From positions 1 to 18,777 of the forward strand of contig CALZJV010000108.1 in the NCBI GenBank assembly GCA_945787595.1: a stretch of 18,777 nucleotides of DNA. Reading direction: 5' to 3'. Below the pieces are notes generated by a model. That model was not told the origin of the DNA. It did not search any database and saw only the letters and a list, made by a program, of their open reading frames with translations. Position 1 is the stretch's first letter; each line of letters opens with the position of its first letter. Both the position numbers and the translations under genes were made by a program. Shown here piece by piece: positions 7,257 through 13,816 of the stretch. Source of the stretch: an uncultured Desulfobacterales bacterium. GTDB lineage: Bacteria > Desulfobacterota > Desulfobacteria > Desulfobacterales > JAFDCJ01.

Positions 7257-7709
7257 ATGAGAAACCTTATTTTAATCGGTGTGCTGGTGATGCTGTTCGG
7301 ATTTTCAGAGGGGGTGGTCGCACAGGATAAAGCACCGGCCACAGCCAAGTGCAACATGAAATTTAATCTCAAAGGGTGGTCCGTATTTTACAAAACGGCT
7401 GAAGGCAGCGGTCGGGTTACCTGCAATAACGGCGAGAAAACCAATGTGAAAATCAACGTCACCGGCGGAGGCCTCACCTTTGGCAAAATGGATATTCGCG
7501 ACGGCAACGGCACATTCTCGGAAGTCATTAATATCAAGGAGATTTTCGGTGCATACGTGGCTGCAGAAGCCCATGCAGGCGCTGTCAAATCGGCCCAGGC
7601 CTCCGTTTACACGAAGGGGCAGATCTCCCTGGCCCTGACAGGTACCGGCAGGGGAGTCAATATCGGTATTGACTTCGGTAAATTAGAGATCACGAAAACC
7701 GCTAAGTGA
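7257..7709 (+). CDS. small exported protein of unknown function
   Basis: A 150-residue protein with a clear Sec signal peptide: basic MR, a hydrophobic core LILIGVLVMLFGF, and a likely cleavage after VVA (residue 22). The mature ~128 residues have two cysteines (Cys32 in AKCNMK and Cys56 in RVTCNNG) that could form a periplasmic disulfide. The rest is rich in glycine and alternating beta-type segments (NVTGGGLTFGKMDIRDGNG, ISLALTGTGRGVNIGIDFGKL), suggesting a beta-sheet fold. A ribosome-binding site AGAGGA precedes the ATG. It stands alone between a divergent lipid cluster and regulatory pseudogenes. I recall similar conserved hypothetical exported proteins in other proteobacteria but cannot name a function. 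Confidence 0.85.
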   Translation: MRNLILIGVLVMLFGFSEGVVAQDKAPATAKCNMKFNLKGWSVFYKTAEGSGRVTCNNGEKTNVKINVTGGGLTFGKMDIRDGNGTFSEVINIKEIFGAYVAAEAHAGAVKSAQASVYTKGQISLALTGTGRGVNIGIDFGKLEITKTAK

Positions 7710-7885
7710 CGGCAGATCGTCATAGAATAAGTTTCTAAATTGATAGAACTTTTCAAAATGCCTGATATTTTCAGGTTTTCAACACATATCTAAGATCATC
7801 GGTTTTGTAGACGGTGATTGCTAATCTACACTTTTACCGGCTTTTCATTCTCGTTTTCTGTCAATTGTATATTTGTAGGTGTAAT

Positions 7886-8273
7886 CTATAACTGAACTGC
7901 CGCCCTTTTTTCTTTTGGCTTGATCCATTTCTGCAAGGTTGCAAATAGCTGATCCAGATCAATGGGTTTGGTGACATGACAGTTCATCGCTTTTAAGGAG
8001 AAAGCCCTCAAGTCCCACCTGATCGGCCTGCTGCATGACCTCTTCCGGGCCATAAGCGGTCACCATAACGATGGGTGGGATTTTATTCAAGCTTGTAAGG
8101 TCTTTAATGCGCTTCGAGGCCCCAATTCCATCCATGCCCGGCATCTTCCAATCCATGATCACCAGCTCAAAGTGCATTTGGCTGGTGTTAACATCGATAT
8201 ATAAATCAATCGGTTGAAATGAATTCGCACCACTATCAAGGCATTGCTGGCTGGTCGAATGTCCAACATCGAA
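7886..8273 (-). pseudogene. mosaic remnant of response-regulator receiver domains
   Basis: On the reverse strand, one open frame first reads SQQCLDSGANSFQPIDL, which looks like the end of one receiver domain. It then reads MHFELVIMDWKMPGMDG, containing the phospho-acceptor Asp of a second receiver, with MVTAYGPEEV and EGFLLK (switch Thr and conserved Lys). The frame stops shortly after (7959), but the +1 frame immediately continues as AMNCHVTKPIDLDQLFATLQKW and ends at TAG 7886-7888; this is the typical C-terminal end of a third receiver in hybrid histidine kinases. No kinase, HPt or output domain remains. The pattern fits deletions between tandem receiver domains of a hybrid sensor kinase. 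Each piece is clearly receiver-like; the deletion history is inferred. Confidence 0.75.
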
Positions 8274-8396
8274 TTTTGAAAGGGAAAATATGAGGAAACG
8301 GAAGACTTAAATATGGTTTTCGTTACGAGTATAAAAACAGATTAATTTGCCGAAATCTTCAGTGGAAAAATATATTCTCTCAAATCAATAAAGACA

Positions 8397-8425
8397 TTGA
8401 TATATGGCCTTAAAAAGTCTATATT
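8397..8425 (+). promoter_or_regulatory. promoter of the toxin-antitoxin operon
   Basis: TTGATA (8397-8402), exactly 17 bases, then TATATT (8420-8425); each hexamer is 5/6 to consensus. It lies 32 bases before the antitoxin ATG, which has a strong ribosome-binding site AGGGAGGTGA (8444-8453). Confidence 0.75.
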
Positions 8426-8439
8426 ATGTCATAATATAG
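8419..8439. promoter_or_regulatory. perfect palindromic operator over the -10 of the toxin-antitoxin promoter
   Basis: Arms ctatattatg (8419-8428) and cataatatag (8430-8439) are exact reverse complements around a single central T. The left arm contains the -10 hexamer. Phd/YefM antitoxins repress their own promoters by binding such palindromes, so autoregulation by the downstream antitoxin is the obvious reading. Confidence 0.8.
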
Positions 8440-8457
8440 TCCCAGGGAGGTGAACCT

Positions 8458-8739
8458 ATGAAATTGAGCGAAGCAATCAAACCGGTCAGCTATTTTAAAA
8501 ACCATATGGCCGAGGCAATCCGGCAACTGAATGAAAACCAAGGCACCATGATCATCACGCAGAATGGCGAGGCCAAAGCTGCTATCATAGACATCAGAGA
8601 GTTTGAGCAAATGCAAGAAACCATCGCCATGCTAAAACTCATTGCTCAGGGAAAAAAGAGTATGGCCGCAAAGCGTTTCCGACCGGCTGAAGATGTCCTG
8701 CGTGACCTTGAAGGCCGCATTGATCAAGAGTTAGACTGA
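8458..8739 (+). CDS. Phd/YefM-family antitoxin
   Basis: A 93-residue protein. The N-terminal half (1-55) is the Phd/YefM DNA-binding fold: KLSEAIKPVSYFKNHMAEAI, then GTMIITQNGEAKAAIIDIREFEQM, the usual 'pxxIxxxGxxxAVL(v)s..efe' pattern. The C-terminal, charged, probably disordered half (from ~65) would wrap the toxin. The stop TGA shares its last base with the toxin ATG (TGATG), so translation is coupled. It neutralises the RelE/ParE-like toxin and represses the operon through the palindrome over the promoter. Both genes look intact, unlike the regulatory remnants on either side. Confidence 0.92.
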   Translation: MKLSEAIKPVSYFKNHMAEAIRQLNENQGTMIITQNGEAKAAIIDIREFEQMQETIAMLKLIAQGKKSMAAKRFRPAEDVLRDLEGRIDQELD

Positions 8740-9062
8740 TGCATTACGTGGTTTTCATGTTGCAGGAGGCCGAGGATGACCTTGAGTCGATCTTTCGCTA
8801 CATTCTCGGCTCCGGCAAACCTGGCGCAGCTAAGGATATGATCAGGCTTATTCGCAAAGCATGTGAAAGCCTTTCCCAGATGCCCGAGCGCGGCCATGTA
8901 CCACCTGAGCTTGCCAGAGCCGACAATTACGAGTACCGGCAAATTATCGTCAAACCCTACCGAATTATCTACCAAGTAGTGGAATCTAGCGTTTTTATCT
9001 TTGGCATCATCCATGGCCGCCGCAACGTGGGTGAAGTTTTGAGGCAGCGATTGTTGATGTGA
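8739..9062 (+). CDS. RelE/ParE-family toxin
   Basis: A 107-residue protein of the RelE/ParE superfamily. It shows the N-terminal QEAEDDLESIFRYI helix, a middle LSQMPERGHVPPEL segment, then EYRQIIVKPYRIIYQVVESSVFIFGIIHGRRN, the C-terminal beta strands with conserved Arg and Tyr. Whether it cleaves ribosome-bound mRNA (RelE type) or poisons gyrase (ParE type) cannot be decided; 'GHVPPEL...EYRQIIVKPYRIIY' is closer to ParE-like proteins. It begins one base inside the antitoxin stop. Its 3' end abuts a sigma-54-activator remnant on the other strand, which suggests the module entered or survived within a broken regulatory gene. Confidence 0.92.
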   Translation: MHYVVFMLQEAEDDLESIFRYILGSGKPGAAKDMIRLIRKACESLSQMPERGHVPPELARADNYEYRQIIVKPYRIIYQVVESSVFIFGIIHGRRNVGEVLRQRLLM

Positions 9063-9293
9063 TAGGGAATGTCTTCCGGATGCTCACGCAGTGGATGTAC
9101 CGTAATCGGAAAAACCTTGAGCCGATACTACAGATCCTCCCGGAAACGGCCTTCACGCAATTCTTCTTCAAGAACGCGGTTGCTGGCGCGAAAACCCTGC
9201 AAGCTGCCTTGATCGTCTGTCACCGGCTGTCAGAAGTGCTCAATCCAGCGGATCTGTCCATCCTGTCTTTGAATGCGAAAAAGTTCCTCATTT
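9061..9293 (-). pseudogene. PAS domain end joined to sigma-54 activator (AAA+) fragment, two in-frame stops
   Basis: Reverse-strand reading in a single frame gives INEELFRIQRQDGQIRWIEHF, then a TGA, then QPVTDDQGSLQGFRASNR. This is the typical end of a PAS domain plus PAC motif. It runs on as VLEEELREGRFREDL, a TAG, then YRLKVFPITVHPLREHPEDIP, which is the NtrC-family AAA+ 'GRFREDLyYRLxVfpixxPPLReR.eDI' block. The TAG replaces a Tyr codon. PAC ends are normally followed by another PAS or a kinase, and this AAA+ block normally lies ~150 residues into its domain, so the join is itself a deletion. The fragment is cut off at the toxin gene. Confidence 0.75.
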
Positions 9294-9612
9294 ATAAATT
9301 TGATTCGCTAATACAAAAGGACGAATCTCATGATTAAAGAATCACTCTCTTCGTCTGGTGAAATCACAACAATTTTTTAGTCATAAAAATCTGGCCTTTG
9401 TTGGATATCAATGTGCCCTAAAATTTGTGTTTTCTGACCATATCCGCGATAAAAATATAACCCATTGCCGATACAAATATCAAATTTCTAATAAAAATGC
9501 TAAGGAGGATGAATCTTCCAAATTTGGATTTTTCCTTCTTAAATAAAAAATCAACTTAAATTGGATGTAATGGCGTGATTACGCTGCCAAACACTGCTAT
9601 GGTGGAGGATAT
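9294..9612. other. AT-rich intergenic region before the ABC-class ATPase gene
   Basis: No gene is supported in this stretch. Notable parts are a 12-bp perfect palindrome TCCAAATTTGGA (9517-9528) and GTAAT-GGCGTG-ATTAC close to the next gene's start. A good ribosome-binding site GGAGG (9604-9608) lies 4 bases before the ATG at 9613. No convincing promoter hexamers were found. Confidence 0.4.
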
Positions 9613-11334
9613 ATGCAATCTGTTGATACCCTTAAAAGAAAAATTGAATCGATTAACGAACGTGATTACGGTGCTTATCAATCATTATTAGGTGAATATA
9701 ATTTTCAAAAATTTAGGCTTGTTATTCACCAGGTGCCTAAAGATCCTTACGCGCCTCCGCATACTGGAGTATACCGTATCAGAGTCAATAGGAAACATGA
9801 CCATATCATTGATATGGAACTAGATTCGAAATTAATAGAAATCGCTTTTCGGGATTTTTTATCACGTTGTTTTTTCAATGCTTGTGCTGAGATTGGCAAA
9901 GGCAGACGTGGCACTGGTTTTAGTGGAATAATTACTATAAATAAACCTGGTCAATGTATTTTGGAAAGAAATTGTGTTGTTGTAGAAAATGATTTTATTG
10001 AAGTGCGGTGTTTTATTGGGTTGCCCGCTGCCGGACGAAAAGTTAAATCCTCTATAGCATATGAAATGCTTGTAAACGAATTGCCGGAAATCATAAATAG
10101 GTCACTATACAAAAAAAATATAGATCTTCAGGCATTAATAAATCACATTCATATTGCTGAAGACAGCGAATTTCTTCGTAGAGAAATTGAAGCAAACGGG
10201 TTTATTTCCTTTATTCCTGATAATGCCGTCCTGCCGCGGTCCAGTGGCGCCAGTGACAAACCCATGGATCAAAAAAAGGTAATTTTATTTAAATCACCAC
10301 CAACACTTCAACAGGAATTTTACCTTCCGCACACGGGACAAATAAAAGGAATGGCCATCCCCAGGGGTGTAACGTTAATAGCAGGGGGTGGGTATCATGG
10401 CAAATCTACATTATTAGATGCGATAGAATTTGGCATTTATAATCATATTCCTGGAGATGGCAGAGAATTGTGCGTCTCTATTCCAGAAATGGTAAAAGTG
10501 AGGGCTTATAGCGGAAGATATATCAACAATACAAATATCTCTCCTTTCATAAATAATCTTCCTTTTAAAAAAGATACCCAATCTTTTACAACAGAAAACG
10601 CCAGTGGAAGTACTTCACAGGCAGCAAACATTATTGAGGCAATTGAAATCGGGGCGAAAGCATTATTAATGGATGAGGACACTTGTGCAACTAATTTTAT
10701 GATACGCGATAAGAAAATGCAGCAACTTGTCGAAAAAAATGACGAGCCGATTACCACTTATATTGATAGAGTCAGGCAAATTTTGGAGGCTAAAAGTGTA
10801 TCTACCATATTGGTATTGGGAGGAGCTGGTGATTATTTTGATGTAGCTGACCACGTCATTCAAATGAATCATTATAGACCCTTGGATGTTACACGAGAAG
10901 CACATCAAATAAGTAATGATTTCCGGGAAAAAAGAAAGCTAGAAGATGATGGAATGCCGTTTCACATAATTGAACGATGTCCTTTATTTGAAAGTATCGA
11001 TCCACTCAATGAATATGGGAAAAAAAGCCTATTTGCTAAGGAGGTCAAAAGGATTAATTTTGGCCGCAATTCAATCGACCTGACTGATCTAGAGCAATTG
11101 ATTGAACTGGCTCAAACTAAGGCGATATGTTTTGCGCTTGATTATTGCAAAAGATATATGAATAAAAAACGAACCTTGAAAGAAATCGTAGAGCGCGTTG
11201 TTAACGATATTGATATAAAAGGATTAGAAGTAATCAGTGAACAAATCAATGGAAATTTTGCTGCTTTTCGCTCCTTTGAAATGGCATTCGCCATGAATAG
11301 AATGCGTGGATTTATGGTGATACAAAAACCATAA
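9613..11334 (+). CDS. predicted ATPase of the ABC class (COG3044 / ABC_ATPase family)
   Basis: A 573-residue protein, the usual length of this family. The N-terminal part carries GRRGTGFSGIITI (98-110) and VRCFIGLPAAGRKV (131-144). The ATP site has Walker A GGGYHGKS (258-265), an ABC signature-like SGSTSQAA (331-338) and Walker B ALLMDEDT (350-357), then ATNFMIRD. No membrane segments are present, so it is a soluble ABC-fold ATPase rather than a transporter. Function in bacteria is unknown; a trypanosome relative (MRB1590) is known from mitochondrial RNA editing, so nucleic-acid binding is a possible inference. The gene is clearly more AT-rich than its neighbours and stands alone between pseudogenes and repeats, which suggests horizontal arrival. 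Confidence 0.9.
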   Translation: MQSVDTLKRKIESINERDYGAYQSLLGEYNFQKFRLVIHQVPKDPYAPPHTGVYRIRVNRKHDHIIDMELDSKLIEIAFRDFLSRCFFNACAEIGKGRRGTGFSGIITINKPGQCILERNCVVVENDFIEVRCFIGLPAAGRKVKSSIAYEMLVNELPEIINRSLYKKNIDLQALINHIHIAEDSEFLRREIEANGFISFIPDNAVLPRSSGASDKPMDQKKVILFKSPPTLQQEFYLPHTGQIKGMAIPRGVTLIAGGGYHGKSTLLDAIEFGIYNHIPGDGRELCVSIPEMVKVRAYSGRYINNTNISPFINNLPFKKDTQSFTTENASGSTSQAANIIEAIEIGAKALLMDEDTCATNFMIRDKKMQQLVEKNDEPITTYIDRVRQILEAKSVSTILVLGGAGDYFDVADHVIQMNHYRPLDVTREAHQISNDFREKRKLEDDGMPFHIIERCPLFESIDPLNEYGKKSLFAKEVKRINFGRNSIDLTDLEQLIELAQTKAICFALDYCKRYMNKKRTLKEIVERVVNDIDIKGLEVISEQINGNFAAFRSFEMAFAMNRMRGFMVIQKP

Positions 11335-11761
11335 TCACTTCCACCAACGAAGCCGGCCATTGCAGCCTCGGTGTAGCGGTTGGTATGGCAGATCGCAAAA
11401 GGAGGCTAAACGTTTGAGATATAATGGTTCCAGAATGTCTGCGAAGTGAAATATAAAAAGCGCAAGGGCCAGTAGTTGGGGATCATTACAATCAAACTGG
11501 TTTGAATAATGCCCTCGAAACACCGATCCTTGCGCCATGTTTTTGATAACACTGGGGTTGATTACTTAATCGATGCCAATCGTTCGACCTTGAGGCTCTC
11601 GACAGGCTATCTTATGGACACCAACTTATAATAAAATCCCGCCTCGGGCAAATCCGCCTGAGGCGGACTCGAAGTGGCCTAAAATTTCGATCCCGCCATT
11701 AAAATCAATATTGACAATAAAGCCAACTTTCGCTATCCGGATGATTTATGATTCCGTTTAA
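11335..11761. other. 427-bp gene-free region with inverted repeats
   Basis: Short open frames on both strands here resemble no family I know. Structure seen: gcgcaagg (11460-11467) and its reverse complement ccttgcgc (11528-11535), and a compact hairpin tccgcc-tga-ggcgga (11653-11667) of the same type as those at 6881-6968. The sequence between could be a decayed mobile element, but no transposase motif is visible. Confidence 0.4.
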
Positions 11762-12093
11762 TTGACGCCTCAATATGTTGGGCTGTCTTGTCGCGGCATA
11801 GATTCAGCCAAGAAGGAAGCTGAAACTGATACACAATTCACCAGTTTCGATTCATCTGATTTGAAAAAGCAACTTCTTATCTTTAACCCCTGCGGCGTAG
11901 CCTTGGGAGATCCGTTGGTTGATGCCTATCTGAAAGCCAACATGGCCGACCGGGTTGCCGCCTTCGGTGGCTGGGCTGCATCGCGTTAAACCGCGCGGTA
12001 GATAAAACCACGGCTGAAGACATCATTGAACGATATGCCGAAGTTGTCGTGACGCCGGACTTCGAGCCGGGGGGTAATAGAAGTATTTGCTAG
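11762..12093 (+). pseudogene. unidentified frameshifted coding remnant upstream of glyA
   Basis: The first frame has only a TTG near its start and reads protein-like from about 11870: LIFNPCGVALGDPLVDAYL, then ADRVAAFGGWAA. It stops at 11989, and the neighbouring frame carries straight on with LNRAVDKTTAEDIIERYAEV, then VVTPDFEPGG, stopping at 12093. The two together look like one ~75-residue segment of a conserved enzyme with a frameshift near 11980. I do not recognise the family. There is no start with a ribosome-binding site, so it is probably a relic. Confidence 0.5.
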
Positions 12094-12166
12094 CAAATAA
12101 AATCGGCAACATCGCAAAAATCCCTTTTTTCTGGTTCAAAAAGCACTGGTCAATGGAATTAAAAAG

Positions 12167-13405
12167 ATGGAATTAGAAAACACTGATCCCGCTATCTACT
12201 CACTGCTTGAGAAAGAGAATTTGCGACAGCAAGAAACCATCAATCTCATTGCCAGTGAAAACTTTGTAAGTCGTGCTGTTTTAGAAGCAACAGCATCAGC
12301 GTTAACAAATAAATACAGTGAAGGTTACCCGAAGCGGCGGTACTATCAGGGCAATGATATTATTGATGCCATCGAAATCATTGCAATTGAGCGTGCCAAA
12401 AAGCTTTTTGGTGCCGAGCATGCCAATGTGCAGCCATACTCGGGCAGCCCCGCCAATGCGGCGGTTTATATGGCATTTTTAAATCCGGGAGATATATTTA
12501 TCGGCTTCGACCTCGCGTGCGGCGGCCATCTTACCCATGGCCATCCCGTTAATTTTTCGGGTAAAACATACAAAGCCGTCAACTATAGTGTAAATAAAGA
12601 TACCGAAAGAATTGATATGGATGAAGTCCGAGGGTTAGCAATTAAGCACAGACCAAAGATGATCGTATCCGGACTCACAGCTTATCCGCGTCAAATCGAT
12701 TTTGGCGCATTTCAGAAAATTGCGGAAGAGATCGGCGCAATACATTTTGCGGATATCAGTCATATCGCCGGTTTGATTGCCGGTGGGTCTCATCCGAGTC
12801 CATTTCCGTTTTGCGATGTTGCCATGACAACAACCCACAAAACAATTCGTGGCCCGCGCGGTGCAATTATTCTATCTAAGATAAAATATGCGAAGCAAAT
12901 CGATCGGGCAGTATTTCCGGGTAGCCAGGGCGGTCCGCATGATCATGTCACGGCCGCCAAGGCCGTTGCATTAAAGGAAGCGCTTTCGGAAGACTTCAAA
13001 CTCTATGCTAAAAATATAACTGAAAATGCCCAAGCCCTGGCTGGTGAGCTAACATTCAGGGGAATCAAGCTTGTCACAGGCGGAACCGACAATCATATGA
13101 TTTTGATCAACCTGCTGCCTTTTGGAATCGGTCTGGGTAAACCCGCTGCGGTCGCATTAGAAAAGGCGGGTATCGTCACCAACGCCAACACGGTTCCGTA
13201 TGATCCTAGTACACCATTTAAACCATCCGGGATAAGGATTGGCACTCCGGCCCTTACCACCCGTGGAATGAAAGAAAACGAAATGGCCAAAATCGGCAAC
13301 TGGATCGCTTCCATTATCGAAGATCCGGACAACCGGGACTTGCAGAAGAACATAAGAAAAGAAGTAGGACAGTTATGCGGGGAATTCCCGATTCAGCCGG
13401 TATAG
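12167..13405 (+). CDS. glyA: serine hydroxymethyltransferase
   Basis: A 412-residue PLP enzyme that interconverts serine + tetrahydrofolate and glycine + 5,10-methylene-THF in the cytosol. Diagnostic motifs: LIASENF (27-33), NKYSEGYPKRRYYQG (48-62), GGHLTHG (119-125), the PLP lysine Lys225 in TTTHKTIRGPRG, FPGSQGGP, GGTDNHMILI, and the C-terminal SGIRIGTPALTTRGMKE. All expected catalytic motifs are present, and the length is normal. Variants such as ADISHIAGLIAGGSHPSPFP, plus a shortened loop after ILINLLPFGIG, are unlike typical proteobacterial GlyA and closer to what I recall from Patescibacteria-type enzymes. The start has only an A-rich leader (no clear ribosome-binding site), and atggaatta occurs twice, 14 bases apart; only the second is in frame. 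Confidence 0.96.
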   Translation: MELENTDPAIYSLLEKENLRQQETINLIASENFVSRAVLEATASALTNKYSEGYPKRRYYQGNDIIDAIEIIAIERAKKLFGAEHANVQPYSGSPANAAVYMAFLNPGDIFIGFDLACGGHLTHGHPVNFSGKTYKAVNYSVNKDTERIDMDEVRGLAIKHRPKMIVSGLTAYPRQIDFGAFQKIAEEIGAIHFADISHIAGLIAGGSHPSPFPFCDVAMTTTHKTIRGPRGAIILSKIKYAKQIDRAVFPGSQGGPHDHVTAAKAVALKEALSEDFKLYAKNITENAQALAGELTFRGIKLVTGGTDNHMILINLLPFGIGLGKPAAVALEKAGIVTNANTVPYDPSTPFKPSGIRIGTPALTTRGMKENEMAKIGNWIASIIEDPDNRDLQKNIRKEVGQLCGEFPIQPV

Positions 13406-13454
13406 GCTCTTATTGGGATTGTTTTAACAAATATTTCGCCTCAGAAAATCTGGT

Positions 13455-13496
13455 CCTCCCTCCGGGCTGTAGGCCCTACGGGCCGGAAGCTGGGCC
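13455..13496. repeat. REP-like hairpin element, copy 2
   Basis: Core GGCCC-TAC-GGGCC (13472-13484). It aligns with 1181-1216 at 29 of 36 positions. The stem differences (A/G against T/C) are compensatory on both sides, so the hairpin is conserved while the sequence changes. It lies 50 bases past the glyA stop, in the 411-bp gap between convergent genes, and could aid transcript termination or stability. Confidence 0.6.
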
Positions 13497-13541
13497 AGGT
13501 CAGAGGCAATCGGCTATGCAATAAGAGATTAATCGAGGGAG

Positions 13542-13734
13542 GTTGAGCCGGTTTTGCCGGTTGTCCGGCTTTGCCCGTTTATCTGTTTCCGTCGGCCTTG
13601 CTGAAGCGTAAAAATGTCATATCCAAACAAAAGGAAAACCATATATGAAATAATTATCAAGCTTAACTTAGGCGAATTAGCCTTTTATGTCCTCCAATAA
13701 CCGGCCAACCGGTAACCGGCAAAACCGGCTCAAC
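13542..13734. repeat. 21-bp perfect inverted repeat between convergent glyA and fdhA
   Basis: The arms 13542-13562 (begins gttgagccggttttgccgg) and 13714-13734 (ends ccggcaaaaccggctcaac) are exact reverse complements, separated by 151 bases. Each arm itself contains short ccgg repeats. There is no open frame between them. Possible readings are a bidirectional termination region or the ends of a small non-coding mobile element. Confidence 0.65.
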
Positions 13735-13816
13735 GGGCGAACCTTTCTCAAAAATAATCGGTGCTTGGCCCCTTTTCAGGGGATTCGACAAAGGTGAGCC
13801 CTCCGGACCCGGATCT

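Noticed and set aside
9059..9337. Plus-strand open frame of 92 codons after the toxin
   Set aside because: It has no ribosome-binding site and no family resemblance, and the opposite strand carries a clear PAS/sigma-54 remnant over the same bases.
9358..9546. Plus-strand open frame of 62 codons before the ATPase
   Set aside because: Low-complexity AT-rich reading with no ribosome-binding site and no recognisable motif.
11142..11538. Two overlapping minus-strand frames at the end of and after the ATPase gene
   Set aside because: One is antisense to the ATPase coding region; the other resembles no family. I could not support a transposase reading.
12094..12166. Glycine or tetrahydrofolate riboswitch before glyA
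   Set aside because: The leader is short and AT-rich and shows no glycine- or THF-aptamer consensus.
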